Assembly: GCA_913060655.1 (NCBI GenBank)
Contig: CAJXTG010000009.1
Location: 1 to 51,070 of the forward strand
Length of the DNA stretch: 51,070 nucleotides
Direction of reading: 5' to 3'
Source: an uncultured Nitriliruptoraceae bacterium
Lineage (GTDB): Bacteria; Actinomycetota; Nitriliruptoria; Nitriliruptorales; Nitriliruptoraceae
A program made the translations under genes and the position numbers. The first letter of the stretch is position 1. Every line of letters starts with the position of its first letter. The notes beneath the pieces are model-generated. The model saw only the letters and a list, made by a program, of their open reading frames with translations. It was not told the origin of the DNA and did no database searches. Shown here piece by piece: positions 1-8,194 of the stretch.

Positions 1-399
1 GCCCCGGCCGGCCCGGCGGCGGGCGACCTGCGCGGCGATGCGCGGCTGCGCCGCCGCGAGCGCCGCCGCGGCGAGCAGCAGCCACGGCACGACCACGTCG
101 AAGCTGCCGCCCGGCAGGCGCACGAGGAGCAGCCCGCCGAGGAGCCCGCCGGACACGGTCGCGACGAGCAGGCGGCGCACGATGCGTCCGCGTCCGCGCA
201 GCGTCGCCCGGTAGCCGATCGTCGCCATCACCGCGCCGGGCACGAGCCCGACCGTGTTCGACACGTTCGCGAGCACCGGCGGGATGCCGAGCAGCAGGAG
301 TGTGGGGAACGTGACGAGCGTCCCGGCGCCGACGACGGCGTTCATCACCCCGGCGGTCAGCCCCGCGGCGACGAGCAGCAGCGCGTCGGCGGGGCTCAT
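1..399 (-). CDS. TauE/SafE-family sulfite/anion exporter, C-terminal part outside window
   Basis: The first 133 residues of a polytopic membrane protein read leftward off the window edge. The N-terminus runs MSPADALLLVAAGLTAG and is followed by a short glycine-rich segment (GAGTLVTFPTLLLLGIPP) and VSNTVGLVPG, which are typical of TauE/SafE (DUF81) permeases. This family exports sulfite or organosulfonate-derived anions across the cytoplasmic membrane, but its substrates are diverse and cannot be assigned here. The ATG overlaps the stop of the preceding gene as ATGA, so the two are probably translationally coupled at the end of the glnA2-glnE run. Family assignment is fairly secure; the substrate is unknown. 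Confidence 0.82.
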   Translation of the reverse strand, partial: MSPADALLLVAAGLTAGVMNAVVGAGTLVTFPTLLLLGIPPVLANVSNTVGLVPGAVMATIGYRATLRGRGRIVRRLLVATVSGGLLGGLLLVRLPGGSFDVVVPWLLLAAAALAAAQPRIAAQVARRRAGRG

Positions 400-908
400 C
401 CGGCGCCCCCGCGCCGCCGTGCCGCCCACACGGCGCCGAGCGCGCCACCGGCGACGACGTAGGCGGCCCACTTCAGCCCGGCGGCGGCGACGGTCACCCC
501 CACCCCGGCGGCCGTCACCTCCCCGAGCAGCGTGACGAGGGTGGCGACGTTCTCGACCTGGTCGGCGACGGCGGCGGTGAGGACCGCGCCGGTCGCGACC
601 GTGCCGGCCGCGACCGTGCTCGTGCCGACGAGCCGGCGCACCGCGACGACCGCGACGACGGGGAACAGCAGGTCCAGGCCGTGCGCCCACAGCGTCGGCG
701 TCCACGCCGCCGCCCGCCACGACGCGACGATCGCCGCTGCCGTTGTCGGGTCGGCGGTGAGCTGCAGCGTCAGCATGCCCGCCGGTGCGGCAGGGGTGCG
801 CAGCGGCAGGGCGACGACGTTGATGGTGACGAGCAGGCCGAGCGCGAGCAGGACCGGCGTGCGGGCCGTCGCGGGCCGCGGTGCCGTCGCGGCCGCCCGG
901 CCCCTCAC
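396..908 (-). CDS. hypothetical membrane protein, about five hydrophobic segments
   Basis: A protein of about 170 residues made largely of Ala/Val/Leu-rich hydrophobic stretches (LLALGLLVTINVVALPL, LLFPVVAVVAVRRL, VATGAVLTAAVAD and a C-terminal AAGLKWAAYVVAGGAL), ending in a basic tail ARRRGGAG. I do not recognise the family. Two starts are possible. GTG at 908 overlaps the DoxX stop as GTGA and fits the coupling used by its neighbours. ATG at 944 would add 12 residues and overlap DoxX by 40 bp. I prefer 908. It lies between DoxX and TauE/SafE genes and is probably co-transcribed with both. Confidence 0.7.
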   Translation of the reverse strand: MRGRAAATAPRPATARTPVLLALGLLVTINVVALPLRTPAAPAGMLTLQLTADPTTAAAIVASWRAAAWTPTLWAHGLDLLFPVVAVVAVRRLVGTSTVAAGTVATGAVLTAAVADQVENVATLVTLLGEVTAAGVGVTVAAAGLKWAAYVVAGGALGAVWAARRRGGAG

Positions 909-1426
909 CCGTCGGGGCGGGTGCGCGTGGCCCACCGCAGCCATCCGCCGGCGATGCCCACGGCGACCGCCGCGGCACCGACGGTCCCGTCCAGCGGCAC
1001 CCCGAGCCGGGCGGGCACGTCGACGGCGGCGTCGAGCGACAGCGCGCCCGGTCCGGCGACCGCGACGGCGAGGGCGACGACGATGAGGTAGCCGTTGAGC
1101 TCCCAGCCCTTGTGCACCGACCAGAACCCCGACGTCGCGTTGTTCACCAGCGCCGCGGTCGTCATCGTCCCCGCGACGGCGGCGGCGGGCAGCGGGGTCA
1201 GCAGGCCGGCGGCGAGGCCGAGCCCGCCGAGCAGCTCCCCCGCGCCGGCGAGCAGCGTCGCCGTGCGGCCGTCACCGAACCCGAGCGACGCGAACCAGGC
1301 GGACGTGCCGCGGATGCCGCCACCGCCGAACCAGCCGAACAGCTTCTGGAACCCGTGCAGCGACAGCGGCACGCCGACACCGACGCGCAGCAGGAGGAGG
1401 CCGAGATCGGCGGTGGTGGGGTCCAT
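905..1426 (-). CDS. DoxX-family membrane protein
   Basis: A 173-residue protein with four predicted membrane segments. The N-terminal LGLLLLRVGVGVPLSLHGFQK and the following KLFGWFGGGG, with a later GAGELLGGLGLAAGLLTPL, are typical of the DoxX/SURF4-like family. DoxX proteins are small integral membrane proteins linked to thiosulfate/quinone oxidoreduction or to redox homeostasis. Their exact role is often unknown, and nothing here fixes it. The gene starts 10 bp after the HAD phosphatase stop and overlaps the next membrane-protein gene by 4 bp, so it sits inside the glnA2-glnE transcription unit. The ATG at 1424-1426 gives the normal family N-terminus. Confidence 0.85.
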   Translation of the reverse strand: MDPTTADLGLLLLRVGVGVPLSLHGFQKLFGWFGGGGIRGTSAWFASLGFGDGRTATLLAGAGELLGGLGLAAGLLTPLPAAAVAGTMTTAALVNNATSGFWSVHKGWELNGYLIVVALAVAVAGPGALSLDAAVDVPARLGVPLDGTVGAAAVAVGIAGGWLRWATRTRPDG

Positions 1427-1436
1427 CCCCGGCAGG

Positions 1437-2102
1437 CTAGTGGTGCGGGGTCGGGCCGAGGCCGACGTGGCCGGGGGTGAGCACGTCGACGACGACGTCG
1501 GCATGGTCGGCGAGGTCGGCGGCGGCGTGGGCACGGCGGACCGCGACGGTCCACAGGCCGGCCGCACGGGACGCCCGTGCGCCCGTCGGCGTGTCCTCGA
1601 CCCCGACGGTGGCGGCCGGGTCGACGTCGAGCAGCCGGCAGGCCGCCAGGTACGGGTCGGGGTCCGGCTTGTGCCCGGGGGTGTCGCCGGACGCGACGAT
1701 CGGGCCGACGAGGTGGGCGACGCCCGTGCGGTCGAGGACCCGGTCGATGTGGTCGCGCGTCGACGACGACACCACGGCGACGCCGAGGCCCGCGTCGACC
1801 GCGGCGCGGAGGGTGTCCACGGCGTCGTGGTGGATGGCGAGGTCGGCGTCGAACAGGGCGCGGAAGCGGGTGCGGACCTCGTCCCGGAACGTGTCGACGT
1901 CGCCGAGGTCACCGCGGGCCTGGAAGTGGGCCCAGTTGGCGGCGAAGGGCCGGCCGACGAGGGCGGCGAAGTCGTCGGCGGCCCAGTCGATGCCGCGGGC
2001 GCGCAGCGTCTCCGACCAGGCGATCTCCGACAGCGACTCGGTGTCGGCGAGGGTGCCGTCGCAGTCGAACGCGACGGCGACGGGTGGGCGGGGTGGACGC
2101 AT
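1437..2102 (-). CDS. HAD-superfamily hydrolase, beta-phosphoglucomutase-like subfamily
   Basis: A 221-residue HAD phosphatase/phosphomutase. Motif I is FDCDGTLADTES (nucleophile and acid/base Asp pair). A helical cap follows. Motif II is VVSSSTRDH, motif III Lys is in GHKPDPDPY, and motif IV is GVEDTPTGARA. This arrangement is that of the beta-PGM/phosphoglycolate-phosphatase group, which acts on small phosphorylated metabolites in the cytoplasm. The substrate cannot be read from sequence. The ATG overlaps the glnE stop as ATGA, implying translational coupling to glnE. Length and all four motifs are normal, so an active enzyme is likely. Confidence 0.9.
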   Translation of the reverse strand: MRPPRPPVAVAFDCDGTLADTESLSEIAWSETLRARGIDWAADDFAALVGRPFAANWAHFQARGDLGDVDTFRDEVRTRFRALFDADLAIHHDAVDTLRAAVDAGLGVAVVSSSTRDHIDRVLDRTGVAHLVGPIVASGDTPGHKPDPDPYLAACRLLDVDPAATVGVEDTPTGARASRAAGLWTVAVRRAHAAADLADHADVVVDVLTPGHVGLGPTPHH

Positions 2103-5100
2103 CAGGCGCCTCCGGGGTCGGTGATGCCGTAGAAGACGCGTTCGGTGATGGTGCGCACGTGGCGGGCGTGGCGGAACCAGTCGGCCTCCAGCCGCTGCCG
2201 GCCGCCGCGGCCGTAGCCCATCGCACGGGCGAGCCGTTCCAGCCGGTCCCCCGTCGGCAGCACGTCGGCGTCCCGCTGCCGCAGCAGCGTCAGCCGGTCG
2301 CGGACGGTGCGGGCGAAGCGCAGCCCGTCCCGCAGGTCCCCCGCCTCGCGATGGTCGAGCAGTCCCTCGTCCTCGAGCGCGTCGAGCGCGGCGCGCGTGG
2401 AGGGGGTGCGCAGCGCCGGGCGGAGGTGGGCGTGCTCGAGCTGCAGCAGCTGCACGGTCCACTCGACGTCGGCGACGCCGCCCGGTCCGAGCTTGACGTG
2501 CCGTTCGGCGTCGACCCGGCGGGGGATGCGCTCCTTCTCGATGCGGGCCTTCATCCGGCGCGTCGCCGCCCGCCGCTCGGCGTCCAACCCGTCGCCGTGG
2601 GCGCGCGCGGCCGCCGCCGCCTCGAAGCGCCGTCCGAGGTCACGGTCGCCGGCGACGCTGCGCACCCGCAGCAGCGCCTGCCGCTCCCACGGTTCCGCCC
2701 AGCGGTCCCAGTAGGCGCAGTAGCTGTCGAGCGTGCGCGACAGCGGCCCGTTGCGCCCCTCGGGGCGCAGGTCGGCGTCGACGTCGAACGCGGTGCCGTC
2801 GGGGGTGATGCGGGAGAGGGAGTCGATGACGTCGGCGGCGATCGTCAGCGCGAGCGCCCCGGCGTCGGCGGGGTCGGCGCCGGCGGCGACCTCGTGGACG
2901 AACACGACGTCGAGGTCGGACGCGTAGCTGAGCTCCGCACCGGCGAGCGTGCCCATGCCGACGATCGTCATGCTCACGGGCAGCTCGTCGGGGCCGGCGA
3001 GCCCCCGCGCCTCCGCCTGCCGGCGCAGCTCCGCCCGCAGGGCCGCGACGAGGCACGCCTCGGCGATCGCGGTCAGCTCGGCGGCCGGCCCGGGCCGCTG
3101 CGCCGGCGCCGTGTCGGTGGCACCGCCCGACCCGTCGGCGTCGACGTCCCGCAGCACGACGCGCAGCAGCTCGAGCTGCTTGAACCGCCGCAGCGCCGCG
3201 GTCGTGTCCTGCCAGTGGAGCCGTGCGACGGCCATGCGGGCGAGCTCCTCGCCGGTGCGCGGCTCGTCGCGCAGGCGCGGGTCGCGCAGCCACTCGACGC
3301 CCTGCGGCTGGCTGATCAGCAGCTCCCCTGCGAGCCGGGACGTGCCCAGCACCCTGCCGAGCAGCTCGGCGGCGGCCGGCTGGTCCCGCAGGTGGCGCAG
3401 CAGCAGGCTGCCGTCGCCCTGCGCCTCGAGGAGGTCGCGGAGCACGAGCAGCCCGCCGTCGGGGTCCGCGCTGCCCTCCAGCGCCTGCAGGACGGCGGGC
3501 AGCACCGCACGGACCGTGACCGCGCGGCGCGACACGCCGCCGGTGAGCGCACGGATCGAACGCAGCGCCGCACCCGCGTCACGGAACCCCAGTGCGGCGA
3601 GCCGCTCCTCGGCGGACCCGTCCCCCATGCGGGCGACCTCCCCGGGGAGCGTCACCCCTGCGGCGGACGCGGGCACGGCCGCATGCCGCTCGAGCAGCGG
3701 CCGGTAGAAGATCCGTGCGTGCAGGTCCCGCACCCGCGCCTGCGCGCGGGTCAGCTCGGCCATCATCCGCTCCCCCGCCGACCCGTCGGGGCCGCCACGG
3801 TGGCCGAGGGCCCGGGCGAGGCGGTCCTGCGCGGCCGGGTCGTCGGGGACGGTGTGGGTGCGCCGCTCGTTGGCGAGCTGCAGCGCATGCTCGACGCGGC
3901 GCAGCGACCAGTAGGTGCGGTCGAGCTCGGCGGCGTCCTCCTCGTCGACGTACCCGTTCGCCGCGAGCGCGGTCAGCGCGTCACCGGTGCCGCCGACGCG
4001 CAGGCTGCGGTCGGCCCGGCCGTGGACGAGCTGCAGCAGCTGGACGGTGAACTCGACGTCGCGGATGCCGCCGGGGCCGAGCTTGAGCTGGCGGGCGCCG
4101 TCGCGCCGCACGTCCGGCCGCGACTCGATGCGGGCCTTCATCGCACGGACCTCGGCGACCGCCTCCGGGTCGAGCCGCTCGGGCCACACGAACGGTTCGG
4201 CGGCGGCGAGCCACCGTCCCCCGAGCTCACGGTCCCCGGCGACGACGCGGGCCTTCAGCAGCGCCTGGAACTCCCACGTCCGCGCCCAACGCTCCCAGTA
4301 GGCGACGAACCCCTCGACGGTGCGGCTCAGCGCCCCGCTGCGCCCCTCCGGTCGCAGCGTCGGGTCGACCTCGTAGGCGCGGCCCATCGTCGTCGAGGCG
4401 TTGAGCAGCTCGAGCAGCCGGGTGCACACGGCCGTCGCCTCACCGGCGGCGTCGTCCTCGGCCGCCCCGTCGCACGGCGCGTGGACGAACATCACGTCGA
4501 CGTCGCTGACGTAGTTCAGCTCGCGTCCGCCGAGCTTGCCCATGCCGATCACCGCGATGCGCGCCTGCGGCCGGCCCTGGGCGACGGCGGCGTGCACGGC
4601 GGCGAGCGTGCCCGTCAGCACCGCCTCGGCGAGGTCGGCGAGCTCCCGCGCGACCCCGTCGACGGTCAGCGCCCCGGTGAGGTCCCGTCCGGCGATGTCG
4701 GCGGTCGCCCGCCGGCGGATCGAGGCGATCCCGGCCGCCCGCGCGTCGTCGTCGCCGCCGGCGGTGACGGCGGCCTCGACCGCCGCGGCGGTCGCGGCGA
4801 CCTCGACCGGCTCGAGGTCGGCGAGCGCCAGCACCGCGTCGGTGCCACGCCCCAGCAGGTCCCCCAGGGGCCGGGAGGCGCCGGCGACGGCGACGACGCG
4901 GGCGAGCCAGTCACGGTCGGCGGCGACGCGGGCGAGCAGGTCGGGGGCGGCGGCGGCGAGGGCGGCGAGGACGGCGACGGCGGCGTCCGGCGCGGCGGCC
5001 GTCGCGAGCAGCTCCAGGTCGGCGTCGGCGACGTCACCGTCGACGAGCAGGCCGGTGGCGGTGAGGTCGTCGACGACGCGCGCACCGGTGAGCCCGGCGC

Positions 5101-5137
5101 GGGCCAGACGCACCTCGAGGGACGGGCGGCGGCTCAC
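2102..5137 (-). CDS. glnE: bifunctional glutamine synthetase adenylyltransferase/adenylyl-removing enzyme
   Basis: A 1011-residue GlnE with the duplicated nucleotidyltransferase architecture. The N-terminal unit carries GMGKLGGRELNYVSDVD at about residues 198-214 and GPGGIRDVEF at about 354-363. The C-terminal unit carries GMGTLAGAELSYASDLD at about 727-743 and GPGGVADVEW at about 884-893. GlnE adenylylates (inactivates) and deadenylylates glutamine synthetase in response to nitrogen status, normally directed by PII, which is not encoded here. The C-terminal motif has Thr and Ala where Lys and Arg are common in the family; the metal-binding SDxD is intact. It starts with GTG 10 bp after glnA2 and shares ATGA with the following HAD gene. 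The glnE-glnA2 neighbourhood is typical of actinobacteria. Confidence 0.96.
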   Translation of the reverse strand: MSRRPSLEVRLARAGLTGARVVDDLTATGLLVDGDVADADLELLATAAAPDAAVAVLAALAAAAPDLLARVAADRDWLARVVAVAGASRPLGDLLGRGTDAVLALADLEPVEVAATAAAVEAAVTAGGDDDARAAGIASIRRRATADIAGRDLTGALTVDGVARELADLAEAVLTGTLAAVHAAVAQGRPQARIAVIGMGKLGGRELNYVSDVDVMFVHAPCDGAAEDDAAGEATAVCTRLLELLNASTTMGRAYEVDPTLRPEGRSGALSRTVEGFVAYWERWARTWEFQALLKARVVAGDRELGGRWLAAAEPFVWPERLDPEAVAEVRAMKARIESRPDVRRDGARQLKLGPGGIRDVEFTVQLLQLVHGRADRSLRVGGTGDALTALAANGYVDEEDAAELDRTYWSLRRVEHALQLANERRTHTVPDDPAAQDRLARALGHRGGPDGSAGERMMAELTRAQARVRDLHARIFYRPLLERHAAVPASAAGVTLPGEVARMGDGSAEERLAALGFRDAGAALRSIRALTGGVSRRAVTVRAVLPAVLQALEGSADPDGGLLVLRDLLEAQGDGSLLLRHLRDQPAAAELLGRVLGTSRLAGELLISQPQGVEWLRDPRLRDEPRTGEELARMAVARLHWQDTTAALRRFKQLELLRVVLRDVDADGSGGATDTAPAQRPGPAAELTAIAEACLVAALRAELRRQAEARGLAGPDELPVSMTIVGMGTLAGAELSYASDLDVVFVHEVAAGADPADAGALALTIAADVIDSLSRITPDGTAFDVDADLRPEGRNGPLSRTLDSYCAYWDRWAEPWERQALLRVRSVAGDRDLGRRFEAAAAARAHGDGLDAERRAATRRMKARIEKERIPRRVDAERHVKLGPGGVADVEWTVQLLQLEHAHLRPALRTPSTRAALDALEDEGLLDHREAGDLRDGLRFARTVRDRLTLLRQRDADVLPTGDRLERLARAMGYGRGGRQRLEADWFRHARHVRTITERVFYGITDPGGA

Positions 5138-5147
5138 GTGCGCGCCG

Positions 5148-6494
5148 TCAGAGCAGCGGCAGGTAGCGGTCGATCTCGAAGCGCGTCACGTGCGAGGTGT
5201 ACTCGGACCACTCGCGGCGCTTGTTGGCCAGCAGGTGCCGGAACAGGTGCTCGCCGAGCGTGTCGGCGACCAGCTCGGAGGCGGCCATCACCTCGATGGC
5301 CTCGCCGAGGCTCTCCGGGAGCCGTTCGATGCCGTCGGCGGCCCGCTCGGCGACGGTCAGCTCGAACGTGTTGTCCTCCGACTCCGGCGGCAGCTCCAGC
5401 CCGCGCTCGATGCCGTCGAGGCCGGCGGCGAGGATGACCGCGAGCGCCAGGTAGGGGTTGCAGGCCGGGTCGGGCGCGCGGTACTCGATGCGCGTCGACG
5501 CGGACTTGCGCGGCTTGTACATCGGCACGCGGACCAGCGCGCTGCGGTTCGAATGCCCCCACGAGACGAACACCGGCGCCTCGCCGGACGGGAACGGGCC
5601 GTCCATGCGGGTCGTGAGCCGCTTGTAGGAGTTCACCCACTGGTTGGTGATGCAGGCGGTCTCGCGGGCGTGGGCGAGCAGGCCGGCGGTGAACGACCGG
5701 GCGATCGGCGAGAGGTTGTACTCGGCCCCCGGGTCGTGGAACGCGTTCGTGTCACCCTCGAACAGCGACAGGTGCAGGTGCATCGCGTTGCCCCACGCCT
5801 CCTCGATCGGCTTGGGCATGAACGACGCGTGCACGCCCCGCTGCAGCGCCGTCTCCTTCACCACGAGTCGGAACGTCATGATGTTGTCGGCCATCGTCAG
5901 CGCGTCGGCGAACCGCAGGTCGATCTCGTGCTGGGAGGGCGCGACCTCGTGGTGGGAGAACTCGACGGAGATGCCCATCTGCTCCAGCGTCGTGATCGCC
6001 TGCCGGCGGGTGTCCTGCTGCACGTCGAGCGGCGTCATGTCGAAGTAGGAGCCGGTGTCGATGGGGACCGGCGCGGACGCGTCCTCGAACAGGAAGAACT
6101 CCATCTCCGGATGGACGTAGAACGTGAACCCCATCTCCGAGGCGCGGCGGAGCTGCCGTTTGAGGACCTGACGCGGGTCGGCGGCGGACGGCTCACCGTC
6201 GGGGGTGAGCACGTCGCAGAACATGCGGGCGACGCCCTGCGTCTCCGGACGCCACGGGAGGATCTGGAACGTCGCGGCGTCGGGGAAGGCCAGCATGTCG
6301 GCCTCCTGCACGCGGGCGAAGCCGTCGATCGCCGAACCGTCGAAGCCGATGCCCTCGGAGAACGCGTTCTCGAGCTCGGCGGAGGTGATCGCGACGCTCT
6401 TGAGGAACCCGAGCACGTCGGTGAACCACAGCCGGATGAAGCGGATGTCGCGCTCCTCCACCGTGCGGAGGACGTACTCCTGCTGCTTGTCCAT
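5148..6494 (-). CDS. glnA2: type I glutamine synthetase, GlnA2-like
   Basis: A 448-residue class I glutamine synthetase. Hallmarks are the N-terminal beta-grasp DVLGFLKSVAI, the GFDGSAIDGF loop (about 50-59), metal ligands in HPEMEF (about 128-133) and SHHEVAPSQHE, GNAMHLHLSLF, and STRIEYRAPDP near residue 335. The start MDKQQEYVLRTVEERDIRF and the length match actinobacterial GlnA2 rather than GlnA1. At the position of the adenylylation tyrosine of GSI-beta enzymes the sequence reads DNTFEL (Phe at about 377), so GlnE probably cannot modify this protein there. ATG is preceded by a good GGAGG site. It heads the run glnA2-glnE-HAD-DoxX. A true GSI-beta target for GlnE probably lies elsewhere. 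Confidence 0.93.
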   Translation of the reverse strand: MDKQQEYVLRTVEERDIRFIRLWFTDVLGFLKSVAITSAELENAFSEGIGFDGSAIDGFARVQEADMLAFPDAATFQILPWRPETQGVARMFCDVLTPDGEPSAADPRQVLKRQLRRASEMGFTFYVHPEMEFFLFEDASAPVPIDTGSYFDMTPLDVQQDTRRQAITTLEQMGISVEFSHHEVAPSQHEIDLRFADALTMADNIMTFRLVVKETALQRGVHASFMPKPIEEAWGNAMHLHLSLFEGDTNAFHDPGAEYNLSPIARSFTAGLLAHARETACITNQWVNSYKRLTTRMDGPFPSGEAPVFVSWGHSNRSALVRVPMYKPRKSASTRIEYRAPDPACNPYLALAVILAAGLDGIERGLELPPESEDNTFELTVAERAADGIERLPESLGEAIEVMAASELVADTLGEHLFRHLLANKRREWSEYTSHVTRFEIDRYLPLL

Positions 6495-6629
6495 GCTCGC
6501 GTGCCTCCTGCCCGCCCGGGTCGGCCCGCAGGGGCCGGCGGCGCCCAGCGAGCCTACTCGCGGCCTCCTCCGCCGCCCCGAGCGGGCCGCGAGCGGGCCG
6601 CGGCGTCCGCGCGGCGGTCCCGACGCGAC

Positions 6630-6657
6630 GGGGCCGGCACCTGACGGTGCCGGCCCC
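6630..6657 (-). terminator. intrinsic-type hairpin downstream of amt
   Basis: A perfect 12-bp inverted repeat GGGGCCGGCACC / GGTGCCGGCCCC closes a 4-base loop. It lies about 93 bases past the amt stop and 136 bases upstream of the glnA2 start, on the same strand. There is no clear T-run, which is common in very GC-rich actinobacteria. It probably separates the amt transcript from the glnA2 unit. The rest of 6495-6750 shows nothing else I can support. Confidence 0.6.
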
Positions 6658-6750
6658 GCACGACCCTGAGGATCGTGCCACCGGAGGTCGGGAGAGGGTC
6701 ACCCTCCGGTCGGTCGCGACGTGCGCCGGGCCCCCACGCCCGGCGCCGGC

Positions 6751-7998
6751 TCAGCTGCTGGTGAGTTCCGGGTAGCCGGGGAACCCGTGCTCGTGGACGT
6801 CGAGACCCTCGACCTCCTCGCGCTCGGAGACCCGCAGCTGGCCCATCGCCTTCAGCGTGCCGAACAGGATGGCGGACGAGATCGCGACCCAGGCCGCGAC
6901 CCCGAGGATGCCGAGGACCTGCGCGATGAGCAGGTCGGCGCCCCCGCCGAAGAACAGGCCGCCGTCGGTGGCGGCGAGACCGACCCACAGCGTGCCGAGG
7001 ATGCCGACGGCGCCGTGGACGCTGATCGCACCGACCGGGTCGTCGATGCGGATGCTGTCGATGAAGCGGACGGCGAGGACGACGACCACGCCGGCGAGCA
7101 GCCCGACGAGCAGGGCCATCGCGAAGCTGACGGAGTCCGCACCTGCGGTGATGCCGACGAGCCCGGCGAGGATGCCGTTCGCCATCATCGCGACGTCCCA
7201 CTTGCCGCCCGTCAGCCGGGTGTAGATGCCCGCGGTCGCACCGCCCGCACCGCCGGCCAGCGCGGTGGTGACGACGACGAAGCCGATGGCCTCCCCGTCG
7301 AGGGCGAGGACGGAACCGCCGTTGAACCCGAACCAGCCGAAGAACAGCAGCAGCGTGCCGAGCGCGACGAGCGGCATGGAGTGGCCGGGGATCGCGCGCG
7401 CCTTGCCGGTGTTCGGGTCGAACTTGCCGATGCGCGGGCCGAGGATCTTCGCGCCGACGAGCGCGGCGACCCCACCGGTCATGTGCACGATCGTCGAGCC
7501 GGCGAAGTCGTAGAACCCGAGCTCGGCGACCCAGCCGCCGCCCCACGTCCAGGCGCCGACCACCGGGTAGATGACCGCGGTCATGACGACGGCGACGGCG
7601 ACGTACGCGCCGAACTTCATGCGCTCGGCGACGGCACCGGAGACGATGGTGGCCGCGGTGGCGGCGAACATCGCCTGGAAGGCGAAGTCGATCTCGAGCG
7701 GGATGCCGACGTCACCGGCGACGAGCTCGTACGGCTCGTAGCCGGAGAGGAAGAACCCGCTGGCGCCGAACAGGCCGGCGACCGAGTCGCCGTACATGAG
7801 GCCCCAACCGATCGCGAAGTAGGCGACCATCCCGATCGAGATGGTCATGAGGTTCTTGCCGATGATGTTCGCCGCGTTCTTCTGGCGGGTCAGGCCCGCC
7901 TCGAGCATGGCGAAGCCGGCATGCATGATGAACACGAGCACGGTGGCCACCATCAGGTAGAGCACCAGCACGCTGAGTTCGAGCGCTTCTGGGGTCAC
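6751..7998 (-). CDS. amt: ammonium transporter, Amt family
   Basis: A 415-residue Amt/MEP/Rh channel with about eleven membrane helices. Visible family features are HAGFAMLEAG near residues 26-35, the signature DFAGSTIVHMTGG with the first pore histidine at about 172, the second pore histidine in ISVHGAVG at about 327, and the cytoplasmic C-terminal GLDVHEHGFPGYPEL tail. It conducts ammonium into the cell for glutamine synthetase. It starts with GTG behind GGAGGAAG. No glnK (PII) gene follows, which is unusual for bacterial amt loci; regulation by PII would need a distant gene. A phased repeat array upstream (8100-8137) resembles a nitrogen-regulator box. Confidence 0.96.
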   Translation of the reverse strand: MTPEALELSVLVLYLMVATVLVFIMHAGFAMLEAGLTRQKNAANIIGKNLMTISIGMVAYFAIGWGLMYGDSVAGLFGASGFFLSGYEPYELVAGDVGIPLEIDFAFQAMFAATAATIVSGAVAERMKFGAYVAVAVVMTAVIYPVVGAWTWGGGWVAELGFYDFAGSTIVHMTGGVAALVGAKILGPRIGKFDPNTGKARAIPGHSMPLVALGTLLLFFGWFGFNGGSVLALDGEAIGFVVVTTALAGGAGGATAGIYTRLTGGKWDVAMMANGILAGLVGITAGADSVSFAMALLVGLLAGVVVVLAVRFIDSIRIDDPVGAISVHGAVGILGTLWVGLAATDGGLFFGGGADLLIAQVLGILGVAAWVAISSAILFGTLKAMGQLRVSEREEVEGLDVHEHGFPGYPELTSS

Positions 7999-8099
7999 GG
8001 TCTTCCTCCGGGTCCGGACCGGTCCTGGGGTCCTCCCATGACGCGCCGCGGGGACGCGGCAGGGCGGGACCGGTACGGTGAGGACCGTAAGCAGGGGCC

Positions 8100-8137
8100 G
8101 TTACCCCCGAGTTGTTCCCGCGTTTCCGCCGTGTTTC
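8100..8137 (-). promoter_or_regulatory. 11-bp-phased pentamer array upstream of amt (GlnR-box-like)
   Basis: On the plus strand GTTAC, GTTGT, GTTTC and GTTTC begin at 8100, 8111, 8122 and 8133, exactly 11 bp apart with 6-bp spacers. Read toward amt this is GAAAC-n6-GAAAC-n6-ACAAC-n6-GTAAC. The published actinobacterial GlnR box is gTnAc-n6-GaAAc repeated, with the same 11-bp spacing. The array lies 102-139 bases upstream of the amt start, a reasonable place for an activator. It is only an approximate match, and no glnR gene is visible here. The rest of the 7999-8194 gap shows no other clear element. Confidence 0.45.
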
Positions 8138-8194
8138 GTCCGGTGACGTCGTCCCGGCCCGTACCCGGCCCCCGCACCGCCCCGAGGTGACCCC

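Noticed and set aside
1577-5437. A 1,286-codon open frame on the plus strand
   Set aside because: It is the antisense of glnE, the HAD gene and part of glnA2. It is Arg/Gly-rich without any domain, as expected of shadow frames in very GC-rich DNA.
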